42,299 nucleotides of DNA from Planococcus maritimus (GCF_001592825.1 NZ_LTZG01000069.1:1-42299); one strand, 5' to 3'. Positions 25,874 through 35,276 are shown, counted from the stretch's first letter. Notes: generated by a model not told the origin, from the letters alone. Made by a program: numbers and translations.

Positions 25874-26011
25874 GTGTCTCGAGAAAGTATAAAATTGATT
25901 TTATCGATCGCAATTATTCTATTAGTTGTGGGTCTTGGCATGTATTTGCAAAACAGTAATGCCCCGGTTTATGGCATCCCAGGACTTCTAGAGCCGTTTC
26001 TCGAAAAATAG
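25874..26011 (+). CDS. Small single-pass membrane protein (45 aa)
   Basis: GTG at 25874, 11 nt after AAGGAG, opens a 45-residue frame. It has a basic start (MSRESIK), one hydrophobic helix (LILSIAIILLVVGLGMYL) and a short tail ending EPFLEK. A hairpin terminator follows directly, supporting a real gene. No function is recognised. The surrounding 25647-25873 stretch holds nothing else I could identify. Confidence 0.65.
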   Translation: MSRESIKLILSIAIILLVVGLGMYLQNSNAPVYGIPGLLEPFLEK

Positions 26012-26023
26012 AGCAATCAGCTG

Positions 26024-26070
26024 AAAACTCATTCCATTAGATGCTTTTTACTGATGAAATGGGTTTTTAT
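26024..26070 (+). terminator. Terminator after small membrane gene
   Basis: AAAACTCATT and CATTAG pair with CTGATG and AATGGGTTTT, with one internal mismatch, ending in T5. Confidence 0.75.
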
Positions 26071-26206
26071 CGACTGAAAAGCCAAGCCATCAAGTTCAAT
26101 TAAGCTATCTTAAGACTTCAGAAGAAGGCATGAAAGATGAATTTTCATCGTCTCGGTAACGGAGAGGGATAAAAATCCTATTAAAGATTATGAAAGGACG
26201 GAGCCA

Positions 26207-26863
26207 ATGATAAAAAACAAAGCGGGGTTTATTGTTTCGTTTATTGTATTCGCTATATGTATGACCCTGTTTTTCCCGTTCCCGAATGGTGTATTGAATA
26301 ATGCCAATTTCATCTTTATGTCGTTTCCGATACAAGATTACAATGGCTATAATTTTTTAGGCGTGTTTGGATCTATTTTATTTATTGTCGCAATTATTTT
26401 ATTGTTTAACAGCCTAGAGAAATACCGATTTCGAACTGTGTTTGCAGTAGTCATAGTTTATATGGTTTTACCAAGTCTATTGATTATTGCGTATCAGGAA
26501 ACCTTAGCAACTGGTGTTTCAGCCATTTCGTATGATGGAAACGGGCATTGCAGCTTTGAAGCCATAACTGAAAATGAGGTGATGGGCGGCGAGTGTGATT
26601 TAGTCTTGCACAATCGCAGCAATGAAGCTGTGACCATTGAATTGGAATTTATGGATTCGGTTTTCAGGGAGGACGATATGCGGATGGCCTCGCTGATGAA
26701 CTTGGCGGGTCCACATCTAATGACGATAGACGCCAATAGCCAACAATCCATTCATTTAGAAGAACTACTCGACATATCGGACGTTTCCAATCACATCTAT
26801 TCAGGTGAGGCTTTTGGAATACATATTAAAGTGGTTGATGGCGAGAAATCGAGGATTTTATAA
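26207..26863 (+). CDS. Membrane protein of unknown function
   Basis: This 218-residue protein has three predicted membrane helices in the first 100 residues (FIVSFIVFAICMTLFF, FLGVFGSILFIVAIILLF, VFAVVIVYMVLPSLLIIAY). A soluble domain follows with a beta-rich pattern and two cysteines (GHCSF, GECDL) that could form a disulfide. I do not recognise the family. The ATG follows AAAGGACGGAG. It is followed by a strong terminator. Confidence 0.75.
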   Translation: MIKNKAGFIVSFIVFAICMTLFFPFPNGVLNNANFIFMSFPIQDYNGYNFLGVFGSILFIVAIILLFNSLEKYRFRTVFAVVIVYMVLPSLLIIAYQETLATGVSAISYDGNGHCSFEAITENEVMGGECDLVLHNRSNEAVTIELEFMDSVFREDDMRMASLMNLAGPHLMTIDANSQQSIHLEELLDISDVSNHIYSGEAFGIHIKVVDGEKSRIL

Positions 26864-26895
26864 GCCAGTCAAAATTATACTTAATTTTATAAACA

Positions 26896-26941
26896 AAAGG
26901 GAGAATGGATGCTATAAAAGCAGCAGCCATTCTCCCTTTCA
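26896..26941 (+). terminator. Terminator after membrane protein gene
   Basis: AAAGGGAGAATGG pairs perfectly with CCATTCTCCCTTT across an 18-base loop. Confidence 0.85.
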
Positions 26942-27073
26942 TATACAGCAAAGCCAAGGTTTTCGTACGCAGTAACCAGCAACTATAAAGAAAAAAGTCG
27001 TAATAAATATGCCAAATCTAAGCAGCAATCAATGATAGTCGGATGTTTCTATTTCAAAAGTTAAAAAAACAGC

Positions 27074-28729
27074 TTATTCAATTCTTGGCCGCACCCATAA
27101 ATTAGAATAATCAACATACCCGAAATGGGTGATGGTAATATTCATTAAATCCGCAGAGAAGGGAACTTGCCGCTTTTCATAGTAGAGCGGAATCATGATT
27201 GAGGATTCAATCAAGGCTTTTTCCACCTGCAAGTTCAAAGCAGTCCATTCGCCAAAAGGGGTTTGGGCATACCGTTCAAGTAATGCGAGCACTTGTTGAT
27301 TTTTCGATATATTCGCTGCCAGCGGCGAGTAGCTGTTTTTAAGAAAATAGAAAAATGAAAAGTTCTGATTCATTTCGAGTACTTCTCCGTGTAAGAAGAG
27401 ATCCCCTTGCTGGTCGAGCCCGTGATCCAACAACTTTTCGGCAAATGACATCCACTGGATTTGCACAGGGATGCCTTCTTTTTCAAGTGCATCTTTTAAC
27501 CAGATTGCGGATTTTTCGTAATGCTTGACCGCCTTTAAGACTAGGGCTTGCGTAATATGAGGGCGTTCTATTTTTTGCATGGTGTATTGCTGATCATAGC
27601 CGGCTAAGCAACTCTTAGCGTTCGGCAAAGCCCTGGGATGATAATCGCTGATTGAATGCCGATGTTTCGCGATAACATAGTGAACGTAATCCCGTACTTC
27701 TTGCCGTTGGATGTCTGTCGGGCGAAACGCATTCATGACGACGATACCAAACCCTGCATCACTCTCCACTTGAAATGTGGCTTCATCTTTTGGGTGGTTT
27801 GCGGAGTGATAGGTGATTTCAAAGTCTCTTGGAACTTGTACGAAGTCCACAACATCTAACAAAGGCCTTTTAAGAAAATAATCGCTAAAGGCTTTTAATG
27901 AGGTTTTGTCTTCGCTGTTTTCTGCTTCATAAAAGGGACCCGTGCCCCATACCTTGTCGCCGCTTTCTTTGTAAATGCTGGCGTTCATCATGCCGAGCAT
28001 CTGAAGGCAATAGCTGCAGCCTTTTGGAAAATAGAAATCCACAACGAATGTAGCGGCCGCTTTTACGCTAGTGACAGGCTCCCACAATGATTTGAAATAA
28101 GGATGGGCCCGTAACCGGTCAAGGCACGCGACGACGTCCCCGGCAGATAAAGTGGTGCCATCGTGAAATTTGACTCCTTTATGCAAATAAATTCGAAGCC
28201 GTGTCGCTTGAAGGTCCCAAGTATGGGCGATTTCAGGGGACACCACACCGTTTTCGTCGACGGATACGAGGCGGTTGAAAACATTGGCGACCATATTGGC
28301 ACTTTGCATGTCGATGGCTTCCAAAGGATGTAAGGTCAGCAATTTGTGCCGCCTTGGAACGATCAACCTATCGACTTCATCTGTATCCTGGAAATAGCCA
28401 AACTTCAAGCGAAATTGATTGAGCAGTCTCAATTTGCTTTCACGCGACCAATCATACAACAAGTATTTACTGCTTTCCTCTACCGCTTGTTGATCAATGA
28501 TTTCCATAAACTGTTCTTCGTAGATTGCTTCCACATCTTTCAGCCAAACCAATGCGGATAAATTGCCTCTGCCGCGTCCTGCGGTATAGTCAAACCAGCC
28601 CTCGCTCATCCATTTCTTGATGTATCGAGAGGTCTGTTTCGTACTGAAGCCCAAGGTCTTGGCGATTTCTTCATGTTTAACATTTCCTGAAGGCACTGCT
28701 TTCCACAATGCTAATAAATGCTTATCCAT
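27074..28729 (-). CDS. SgrR-family transcription regulator with solute-binding domain
   Basis: The 551-residue protein has an N-terminal winged helix (HEEIAKTLGFSTKQTSRYIKKW, about residues 20-45) joined to an oligopeptide-binding-type periplasmic-protein fold (VANVFNRLV...PEIAHTWDLQ...YLHKGVKFHDGTTLSAGDVV). This is the SgrR architecture, in which a cytoplasmic binding domain senses a small molecule. The ATG at 28729 follows AAAGGAG; an in-frame start at 28756 lacks a ribosome site. It is divergent from an MFS exporter, recalling sgrR-setA in enterobacteria, and probably controls it. Confidence 0.85.
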   Translation of the reverse strand: MDKHLLALWKAVPSGNVKHEEIAKTLGFSTKQTSRYIKKWMSEGWFDYTAGRGRGNLSALVWLKDVEAIYEEQFMEIIDQQAVEESSKYLLYDWSRESKLRLLNQFRLKFGYFQDTDEVDRLIVPRRHKLLTLHPLEAIDMQSANMVANVFNRLVSVDENGVVSPEIAHTWDLQATRLRIYLHKGVKFHDGTTLSAGDVVACLDRLRAHPYFKSLWEPVTSVKAAATFVVDFYFPKGCSYCLQMLGMMNASIYKESGDKVWGTGPFYEAENSEDKTSLKAFSDYFLKRPLLDVVDFVQVPRDFEITYHSANHPKDEATFQVESDAGFGIVVMNAFRPTDIQRQEVRDYVHYVIAKHRHSISDYHPRALPNAKSCLAGYDQQYTMQKIERPHITQALVLKAVKHYEKSAIWLKDALEKEGIPVQIQWMSFAEKLLDHGLDQQGDLFLHGEVLEMNQNFSFFYFLKNSYSPLAANISKNQQVLALLERYAQTPFGEWTALNLQVEKALIESSIMIPLYYEKRQVPFSADLMNITITHFGYVDYSNLWVRPRIE

Positions 28730-28826
28730 TCCAAACTCCTTTAAAAGTAGACACATTTACAAAACTTGTCCATTTTTCTGTTATTTCGCTTGGTTTAATA
28801 TACAGAATATGGAGGGGGAATTCAAG

Positions 28827-30080
28827 ATGAAATGGAAAGAATATCCACGAAACATCAAAGTACGCTTGATTACATCATTTTTCAATCGGGCGGTGGCCTC
28901 CGCAGTCATGCCGTTTATGGCCTTGTTCTTCGCACAAGAGATTGGGAGAGTTGCAGCGGGCCTGTTCTTGATTTTAACGGTCATCATCGGTTTCGTGATT
29001 AATTTGGTGGGCGGCTATCTTTCCGATCGCTTGCCGAGAAAGAAAGTGTTGATCGCCACGTCTTCGCTAAGCGCCTTGTTTTTTGGCGTGATGACCGTCA
29101 GTTTAGTACCGGAATCGAATTGGATTTGGCTGTTTGCTTTTGCATATATCGCTTTTATCATCACCAGCAGCCTAGGAAGACCCGCTATTCATGCCATTAT
29201 TATCGATTCCACTACACCGGAAAACCGCAAAGCCGTCTATGCGATTGATTATTGGTTAGTCAATTTATCACTGGCTGTAGGTGCGGCATTGGGCGGGCTG
29301 TTGTACATGAATCATCAAATCGAATTGTTTCTGTTATTGTCCATTACCTCGTCTTGCTTGCCCGTCGCTTATGCGATTTGGCTAGAAAACTCACAAGCGA
29401 GCCGTTTGGAAAAACAACACGACAATGTCTTTCTCGATGTGATTCAAAATTACCAAGTGGCATTTCGAGATAAGCCTTTTGTAAAAGTCGTCATGGGATC
29501 GATGTTCATCTTTGCCGCTGAGTTTTCGTTAAACAGCTATATCGGCGTACGCTTAGCAGAAAGCTTTCAGACGATTTCGATTGAAGGATTCAAAATTGGC
29601 GGCGTCCGGATGCTGAGCCTGCTCAATATCCAAAACATGCTGCTGGTCGTGTGCTTTACATTTCTCATCAGTAAGCTCACAGATCGCTTTGACAAAAAGA
29701 AAGTCCTTCTGTATGGACTAATCATTTATAGTGTCGGCTATATTGTCATGACTTCAGCCAATTCCTGGTATTTGCTGCTGCTGTTCAGTGTTGTCGCCAC
29801 TCTAGGGGAATTGATGTACTCACCTGTTCGAAACGCGGAACAAGCGAATATGATGCCGGCCGATAAAAGAGGCTCTTACTCCGCATTTTCCGGAATCTCT
29901 TTTAGCGGAGCGGATATGATTGCCCGCTCCACCATTATTCTCGGCGCATTCTTGATTCCGACGATGATGTCCGTATACATGGGGCTCATTTTGATGTTTG
30001 GTACCATGCTTGTGTATACAGGGTTATTTGGTAGACAAGCTGAAAGTGAAACATTCGCAGCGACTAAGACGAGCTTATGA
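28827..30080 (+). CDS. MFS efflux transporter (MDR type)
   Basis: This 417-residue protein has twelve predicted helices and the MFS loop motif GGYLSDRLPRKKVL between helices 2 and 3. KLTDRFDKKKVLL is the equivalent in the second half, and the central loop is LENSQASRLEKQ. It resembles drug or sugar exporters of the MdtH/YttB type. The ATG at 28827 follows GGAGGGGG. The 97-bp space to the divergent regulator contains TAATAT at 28796 as a possible -10 but no good -35. Confidence 0.88.
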   Translation: MKWKEYPRNIKVRLITSFFNRAVASAVMPFMALFFAQEIGRVAAGLFLILTVIIGFVINLVGGYLSDRLPRKKVLIATSSLSALFFGVMTVSLVPESNWIWLFAFAYIAFIITSSLGRPAIHAIIIDSTTPENRKAVYAIDYWLVNLSLAVGAALGGLLYMNHQIELFLLLSITSSCLPVAYAIWLENSQASRLEKQHDNVFLDVIQNYQVAFRDKPFVKVVMGSMFIFAAEFSLNSYIGVRLAESFQTISIEGFKIGGVRMLSLLNIQNMLLVVCFTFLISKLTDRFDKKKVLLYGLIIYSVGYIVMTSANSWYLLLLFSVVATLGELMYSPVRNAEQANMMPADKRGSYSAFSGISFSGADMIARSTIILGAFLIPTMMSVYMGLILMFGTMLVYTGLFGRQAESETFAATKTSL

Positions 30081-30162
30081 GCAGTCGTTAAAAGGTTTAG
30101 TACTAAATGGAAGAGAAGTAAGAAGGCAATTCGATAAAGTATAAGTGAGAGGAGGCTAAAAA

Positions 30163-30675
30163 ATGGAAGTATGGGATCTAGTAGATGCAACGAGACAGCC
30201 ATTGAATAAATTACATACTCGCGGAGAAGAACTATCACCGGATGAGTTTCATGTCGTGGTGGAAATATATACGATCAATGCCGACGGCCGGATGTTAGTG
30301 ACCAGACGTGACGCCAACAAGACGTACCCCTTGCTGTGGGAAAGCACAGGAGGTTCGGTGCATGCAGGAGAAAGCAGCGTAGAAGGGGCAGTCAGAGAGC
30401 TTGCCGAAGAAACCGGGATAGTTGTCGCTGCCTCTGAGCTTCGATACTTAGGTGAGAGATCGAAAGGCAAATCATTTTTGGACAGCTATTTGTTCAAAAG
30501 CACTAAACCTATTGAGATTAATGAATTGACCCTGCAGCCAGGCGAGGTTTGTGATGCCAAATGGGTCTCCTGTGAAGAGCTCGCGGAAATGAATCGCACT
30601 GGCCAAATTGTTCCGCCGGTATGGGAGAGATATCAAGTAGTTTGGGAAGAATTAAAGGCTGTTGGTTTCCGGTAA
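30163..30675 (+). CDS. NUDIX hydrolase (second copy)
   Basis: The 170-residue protein has the complete NUDIX box beginning GGSVHAGESSVEGAVRELAE and continuing ETGI. The upstream MEVWDLVDATRQPL and RRDANKTYPLLWESTGG resemble the isopentenyl-diphosphate-isomerase-like or YfcD branch of NUDIX proteins. The substrate is unknown. Unlike the NUDIX gene at 24084 it has no riboswitch-like leader. The ATG follows GAGGAGG. Confidence 0.9.
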   Translation: MEVWDLVDATRQPLNKLHTRGEELSPDEFHVVVEIYTINADGRMLVTRRDANKTYPLLWESTGGSVHAGESSVEGAVRELAEETGIVVAASELRYLGERSKGKSFLDSYLFKSTKPIEINELTLQPGEVCDAKWVSCEELAEMNRTGQIVPPVWERYQVVWEELKAVGFR

Positions 30676-30760
30676 TGGCGATGGATCTATACGTTTGGAG
30701 AAGGATTGTAAGGCTACATAGCAGCTGGGGTGCTCAATCGAAATTCAGGGAGGTAAGCAA

Positions 30761-31561
30761 ATGCCCGCCAAATGGGATAAGGAAAAACTAACGGGCGGCA
30801 ATGTTTCAGATGTGCATCGACTAGGAAACACAGTCCACCGAGACCTAAAACCCGAAAGTCTTCAAATTCAACTACTCTTGCATCATTTAGAGAAAAAAGA
30901 GTTTAAGCATGCGCCGCAAATATTGGGTACGGATAATGGCAAAGAAATATTAACATATTTGGATGGGGAAGCCGGCAATTATCCGCTTAAAGAATATATG
31001 TGGTCAGATGAAGCTCTGGCAGAGATAGCCAAAATATTGAGGCTTTACCATGATTCAGTAAGTGATTTTTCGTTTGATGCAAACTGGAAGCCGCTGGATC
31101 ATACACCCCCTCCATATGAGCTTATATGCCACAACGATTTCGCCGTATATAACATCATTTTTAAAAACGAGAAACCGATAGGCATAATTGATTTCGACAA
31201 TGCTGCGCCCGGTCCTAGACTTTGGGATATTGTTTATGCGCTTTATACTTGCGTCCCATTATCTAGGTACTACCTGTCACCTTTAAACGGACAAAAAGTC
31301 TATTATGATGCCACTCAAGACGAACGGATAAAACAGCGGATAGCTTTATTCTTTGAAGCCTACGGACAGGAAGTGGCAGAAAATTTATTGGAAATGGCGG
31401 TCCAGAGGTTAGAAGCTTTGTGTAAGACCATTCTCAGAAAAGCGGATGAAGGGGATTTGGCATTTGTAAGCATGATAAAAGAGGGGCATTTGGAACATTA
31501 CCAAAAAGATATTAACTTTATCCGGAAAAATGGATATAAATGGATTTCGGTAGAACTATAA
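30761..31561 (+). CDS. APH-like phosphotransferase
   Basis: The 266-residue kinase-like protein has the APH catalytic loop CHNDFAVYNIIF and the metal-binding IIDFDNAAPGPRLWDI. The N-terminal lobe is short. Members phosphorylate aminoglycosides, choline or other small hydroxyl compounds; there is no sign that this one confers resistance. The ATG follows GGGAGG. Confidence 0.88.
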   Translation: MPAKWDKEKLTGGNVSDVHRLGNTVHRDLKPESLQIQLLLHHLEKKEFKHAPQILGTDNGKEILTYLDGEAGNYPLKEYMWSDEALAEIAKILRLYHDSVSDFSFDANWKPLDHTPPPYELICHNDFAVYNIIFKNEKPIGIIDFDNAAPGPRLWDIVYALYTCVPLSRYYLSPLNGQKVYYDATQDERIKQRIALFFEAYGQEVAENLLEMAVQRLEALCKTILRKADEGDLAFVSMIKEGHLEHYQKDINFIRKNGYKWISVEL

Positions 31562-31646
31562 AAAGGGCGATTGAAAGGCATCTTTCCTATCTGCTTTAGC
31601 CTAAAAATCACGTATATAGATTCATTTTCTATAAGGAGGTTTCAAT

Positions 31647-32006
31647 ATGAGACTAAGTGGAAAAGAAATGGAAGTGAAAATTATGGAAACCAATTATATC
31701 GATACGCAATTGGTTGATTTAATTTATGATATGAAACAACAGTTAGTCACAATTAAATACCAAGCAAACGGCCAGAACGAGAAAGAGCACGCTATTGAGT
31801 TCAAATCTTGTTTTTCAGCCAACTTTAATATCTGGTTGGAAGATATGAAAGGAAGCATTCCACAATCTCCCGATGAACTAGCTTACTTTTTTCACAACAT
31901 TACTATTGAAGATATTGAAATTAATGGCGTGTTACTCTACCAATGTAAAATGATTATTCCAATGATGGATTGCCAAATAAAATGCAAATCAATTCAAATT
32001 TTATAG
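31647..32006 (+). CDS. Hypothetical protein (119 aa)
   Basis: This is a soluble mixed alpha/beta protein of 119 residues, with VDLIYDMKQQLVTIKY near the start and a repetitive Ile-rich C terminus (IPMMDCQIKCKSIQIL). I do not recognise it. AAGGAGG precedes the ATG at ideal distance, which supports translation. It is isolated between the APH-like and GNAT genes. Confidence 0.7.
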   Translation: MRLSGKEMEVKIMETNYIDTQLVDLIYDMKQQLVTIKYQANGQNEKEHAIEFKSCFSANFNIWLEDMKGSIPQSPDELAYFFHNITIEDIEINGVLLYQCKMIIPMMDCQIKCKSIQIL

Positions 32007-32116
32007 GGACGCAGGAATTTTAGCGTTCAGATCTCTAAAACTTGGGGTCCTAAAATAACTAGTAACAACCAAACCCTAGTACATAACGTCAAATCCTTTA
32101 GAGGAGATTACAAAAT

Positions 32117-32557
32117 ATGATCATTAGAAAAGCCGTTCCAAGTGATTTGAATACGATCCTTTCCCTGGCCCCACAAGCTATTTATGATGGAACCTTAGGC
32201 GAAGTAATGCCTTCTGAAGAGAAAGCCAGGAGCATGTCTAAAGCTTTGCTAGAAAAAGGTGGCTTTTATCTACTTGCCGTTGAGCAGGATGAAATTCTGG
32301 GATGGGTGCTAGTAGGTGCTACGAAGGATTCATTTACGGAGCAAGCGCTTGGCTTTATCTACGAGCTGTACATCCGCAAACCATACCGCGGCCAAGGGCA
32401 CTCAAAGCCATTGATGAAGGCAGCTATTGAGTATTTCCAGCAACAAGGATATACAGAAGTTCGATTAAGTGCAAGAGTGGACAACCAAGCTATAAGTCTG
32501 TACGAGGACTTAGGATTTACGACGAAAAATGTCAGCATGAGCTTGAATCTCGAATAA
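32117..32557 (+). CDS. GNAT family N-acetyltransferase
   Basis: The 146-residue protein has the acetyl-CoA loop RKPYRGQGHSKPLM near residue 90 and VRLSARVDNQAISLYEDLGF in motif B, typical of GNAT enzymes. The acceptor is unknown. GAGGAG precedes the ATG. Confidence 0.92.
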   Translation: MIIRKAVPSDLNTILSLAPQAIYDGTLGEVMPSEEKARSMSKALLEKGGFYLLAVEQDEILGWVLVGATKDSFTEQALGFIYELYIRKPYRGQGHSKPLMKAAIEYFQQQGYTEVRLSARVDNQAISLYEDLGFTTKNVSMSLNLE

Positions 32558-32563
32558 AGCGAA

Positions 32564-32773
32564 ATGAGTTGCTCAGCAAAAGTTAAAGGAGAAATTGGCA
32601 ATGTTGTCATAACCATTGATTATCTGGGCAGCGCTATTAGTGATCTAAGTTATTTTGGTTTTGTACGTTACGGTGTAGATCGGGTACAAAAATCCCAAAA
32701 TAACCATGAGCAAGTTTCATCTTTTATGAAAAAAGCTCCAGAGTTTTCTAAACCATTATTGAAAAGAGGGTAA
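32564..32773 (+). CDS. Possible small protein or remnant (69 aa)
   Basis: An open frame of 70 codons fits exactly between two GNAT genes, ending 2 bp before the next ATG. It has no good ribosome binding site and no recognisable domain. It may be a coupled small gene or a fragment of a lost one. Confidence 0.3.
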   Translation: MSCSAKVKGEIGNVVITIDYLGSAISDLSYFGFVRYGVDRVQKSQNNHEQVSSFMKKAPEFSKPLLKRG

Positions 32774-32775
32774 CT

Positions 32776-33351
32776 ATGTATATCGAAACACACTTAAAGA
32801 ACATGCCAACATTCGAAACCGATCGTCTTATCTTACGGAAAGTGACCGTATCTGATTTAGAGGATGTGTTCGAATTCTCATCGGACCCCGAAGTGGCAAA
32901 GCGCATGACGTGGGAGAAAAACGACTCTAAAGAAGAGACCTTAGCCAATTTCCTACAGCCGACGGTAGATGGATATAATCAAGGGCAAAGCGGCGTGTGG
33001 GCTATTGTTTGTAAAAAGAACAAGAAAGTCAGCGGCACCTGTTCACTAGTCGCTTGGTCGAACGAACACGAAAAAGCTGAAATTGGATACGTGTTAAACC
33101 GGAACTTCTGGGGAACCGGGATCGCGACAGAAGCACTCCAGGAAGTATTGACATACGCTTTTGGCACGCTTCAGTTGAACCGGATTGAAGGCGGCTGCGA
33201 TGTGGACAATATCGGTTCTGAAAAAGTCATGCTGAAAGCCGGCATGAGCTTTGAAGGAGTATTAAGAAAAAATGAGCGCATCAAAGGAGAATTTCGGGAT
33301 ACCAAAATTTTCTCGATCTTGAAAAGTGAATTTGATTCGGTGCCTGCATAG
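32776..33351 (+). CDS. GNAT acetyltransferase, RimJ/RimL type
   Basis: The 191-residue protein starts with the typical FETDRLILRKVTVSDLEDVF. It has EIGYVLNRNFWGTGIATEAL as the acetyl-CoA motif and NRIEGGCDVDNIGSEKVMLKAGM near the end. This group acetylates protein N termini or small molecules. AAAGAGGG precedes the ATG. Confidence 0.93.
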   Translation: MYIETHLKNMPTFETDRLILRKVTVSDLEDVFEFSSDPEVAKRMTWEKNDSKEETLANFLQPTVDGYNQGQSGVWAIVCKKNKKVSGTCSLVAWSNEHEKAEIGYVLNRNFWGTGIATEALQEVLTYAFGTLQLNRIEGGCDVDNIGSEKVMLKAGMSFEGVLRKNERIKGEFRDTKIFSILKSEFDSVPA

Positions 33352-33420
33352 TTATAAGTAGGCCGGCTGATGTTCCAAAAGATCAGATTGCCGCAAAATA
33401 AGAGAGCAAGGTGTGTCAAG

Positions 33421-33858
33421 ATGAAGGATTTAACAACGAGATTGATTAGCGTGCTTTTTGCGATTCCCATCATGCTGTTGGTTAATCTAGCCATTACATA
33501 TTTGAGCGGGGGCCTTGCGCCTTATAAAGGAGAGGGCGTGGATTATAGCTGACCGCTTTGGCTAGGGCTGTTTGTTACTGGAGTGTATTCCTTTCCAATC
33601 TATCTGGTTTTAGGTATTCCAGTTTCGTATCTAGTCGATGCTCTTTCCAGTAATAGGTATGGCTACAGTTATTCGGATAAACTAATTATGTATCTATTGG
33701 TCTGTATCATTTTAATGTATCTACTGATTCGTAAAGAAGACATATTTACATTAGGGCCGGTCATAATGGTGATCGTACCTGTTATGAGCTACTTTCATGT
33801 TCTTTATTTTATGAAAAAGAGAAAATCGGTACTCATGAAAAATGGTTCACTTAGCTAA
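33421..33858 (+). pseudogene. Polytopic membrane protein gene split by one in-frame TGA
   Basis: From the ATG at 33421 (AAGGTG 7 nt upstream) the frame encodes MKDLTTRLISVLFAIPIMLL and a first hydrophobic segment. It meets TGA at 33550-33552 (in GVDYS-stop-PLWLGLFV) and continues open in the same frame to 33858 with three or four more helices. One G-to-A change of TGG (Trp) to TGA explains it. The intact protein would be about 145 residues. Sequencing error, recent nonsense mutation or readthrough are all possible. The family is unknown. Confidence 0.75.
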
Positions 33859-34027
33859 ATAAAGTACTTTGGCTAATAAAGACAGGTTCAAAAGAGTTAT
33901 TGGTCGCCATGTTTGTGGAATGGGACAAGGGGAATTTATTGATAGAAAACCATGTCACTTTTGAAGAGCCAACCGCTTCGATAACCATCTGTTAATATCA
34001 GTAAAAAAGAAAGCAGGAGGAATCCAA

Positions 34028-34798
34028 ATGAAAATATTGATCACAGGTGCAACCGACGGCATTGGTTTAGCGACAGCTAAAAAGTTAACGCAGCAAGGCC
34101 ATCATGTTCTGCTTCATGGCCGAAATCCAGCCAAATTGAAAGCTGTAGCTAAAGAGCTTGGGGAAGACAAGACCGAACAATGGGTAGCTGATTTTTCGAA
34201 GCTTGCGGAAGTAAAAGAGCTCGCGGAAAAAATCGCGGACAAGCACAAACACTTGGATGTCTTAATTAATAATGCAGGAGTTTTTAATGCAACCGATACT
34301 GTGACGGATGATGGACTGGATATCCGGTTTGCGGTCAATACAGTAGCGCCTTATCTATTAACTAAGTCCTTGCTGTCATTAATGGATGAGTCGGGCCGTA
34401 TTATTAACTTGTCTTCTGCCGCACAACAGCCGTTGGACATGGAAGCACTCATGGGAGAAAAAAAGATAAGCGATGGCCAAGCCTATGCACAAAGCAAACT
34501 GGGTTTGACGATGTGGTCCATAGAGCTTGCTAAGCACATAACACCAGTAGTTGTGGCGATTAACCCCAAATCGCTTCTCGGTACGAAAATGGTTAAAAAA
34601 GCGTTTGGCACGGAAGGGCACGACCTGACTATCGGTGCTGATATTTTGTGCCGGGCTGCGTTAACAGAAGAATTCGCCGATGCTGATGGGAAATATTACG
34701 ACAACGATCAGGAAGCTTTTGGCGAACCCCATCCAGATGCAAAAAATGCACAAAAAGCCACTGAGCTTATGAAACGTATGGATTCACTCTTCGAGTAG
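34028..34798 (+). CDS. Short-chain dehydrogenase/reductase
   Basis: This is a 256-residue classical SDR: cofactor loop TGATDGIGLATAKKL, NNAGVF near residue 80, catalytic S (NLSSAAQQ) and YAQSK. HGRNPAK after beta-2 suggests NADP preference. The substrate is unknown. AGGAGG precedes the ATG, and a terminator follows. Confidence 0.93.
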   Translation: MKILITGATDGIGLATAKKLTQQGHHVLLHGRNPAKLKAVAKELGEDKTEQWVADFSKLAEVKELAEKIADKHKHLDVLINNAGVFNATDTVTDDGLDIRFAVNTVAPYLLTKSLLSLMDESGRIINLSSAAQQPLDMEALMGEKKISDGQAYAQSKLGLTMWSIELAKHITPVVVAINPKSLLGTKMVKKAFGTEGHDLTIGADILCRAALTEEFADADGKYYDNDQEAFGEPHPDAKNAQKATELMKRMDSLFE

Positions 34799-34803
34799 AG
34801 ATT

Positions 34804-34831
34804 AAACTCGCCATCTGGTGGGTTTTTTTAG
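34804..34831 (+). terminator. Terminator after SDR gene
   Basis: AAACTCGCCA pairs with TGGTGGGTTT (with mismatches) and ends in seven T. Confidence 0.7.
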
Positions 34832-34952
34832 TTTTGTTCGAAAAAAGCAGTTAATTTCTAATAAGCGTCTTTAATTGTGGGAAAATTCATCACATTATAC
34901 TGTACTTGAATTCGATAAATGGTAAAATAAGTATATGTGGAAGTGAAATGTT

Positions 34953-35018
34953 ATGAAAAATGAATTGCTTGGACTTGAATTGCAATTAGAGCTTGAAATA
35001 CGAAAGGGGAGTGCCTGA
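34953..35018 (+). CDS. Possible 21-aa leader peptide
   Basis: An ATG frame of 21 residues (MKNELLGLELQLELEIRKGSA) stops at the TGA directly abutting the GTG of the next small gene (TGAGTG). The ribosome site is weak. It may couple translation of the following frame or be chance. Confidence 0.3.
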   Translation: MKNELLGLELQLELEIRKGSA

Positions 35019-35174
35019 GTGAACAGGCGAAAAAAGAAGGATACGAACAAAAGTGATTTTTGGGATGTCATAATCTTTTGGTTTCCGGAACTGCTCTTTT
35101 TCCCAATAAGGGTGCTATGGATGGCATTGAGGGGAATGGGCAAATTCGTGCGAGGATACTTTGACCTGGTCTAG
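35019..35174 (+). CDS. Small basic amphipathic protein (51 aa)
   Basis: GTG at 35019, after AAAGGGGAG, opens a 51-residue frame. It has a strongly basic start (MNRRKKKDTNKSD), then an aromatic hydrophobic stretch (FWDVIIFWFPELLFFPIRVLW) and a basic tail (RGMGKFVRGYFDLV). The composition looks like a genuine small membrane-associated protein. I do not recognise the family. Confidence 0.55.
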   Translation: MNRRKKKDTNKSDFWDVIIFWFPELLFFPIRVLWMALRGMGKFVRGYFDLV

Positions 35175-35276
35175 CTGCTCGAGAAACTCAAATGGGTAGG
35201 GGGAAATGAATCATTTGCGTAAGATCTTGTACAGAGGGTGTTCAACAAATTTATAGAAGGGGGGGAATAGAATTTG

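Noticed and set aside
28757..28826. A possible SgrS-like small RNA between the SgrR-type gene and the MFS gene.
   Set aside because: Only 70-97 bp are available and no terminator hairpin or promoter pair is visible.
33911..33997. Short frame encoding a plausible 28-residue peptide (starts MFVEWDKGN).
   Set aside because: No ribosome binding site and no conserved context; at most a remnant.
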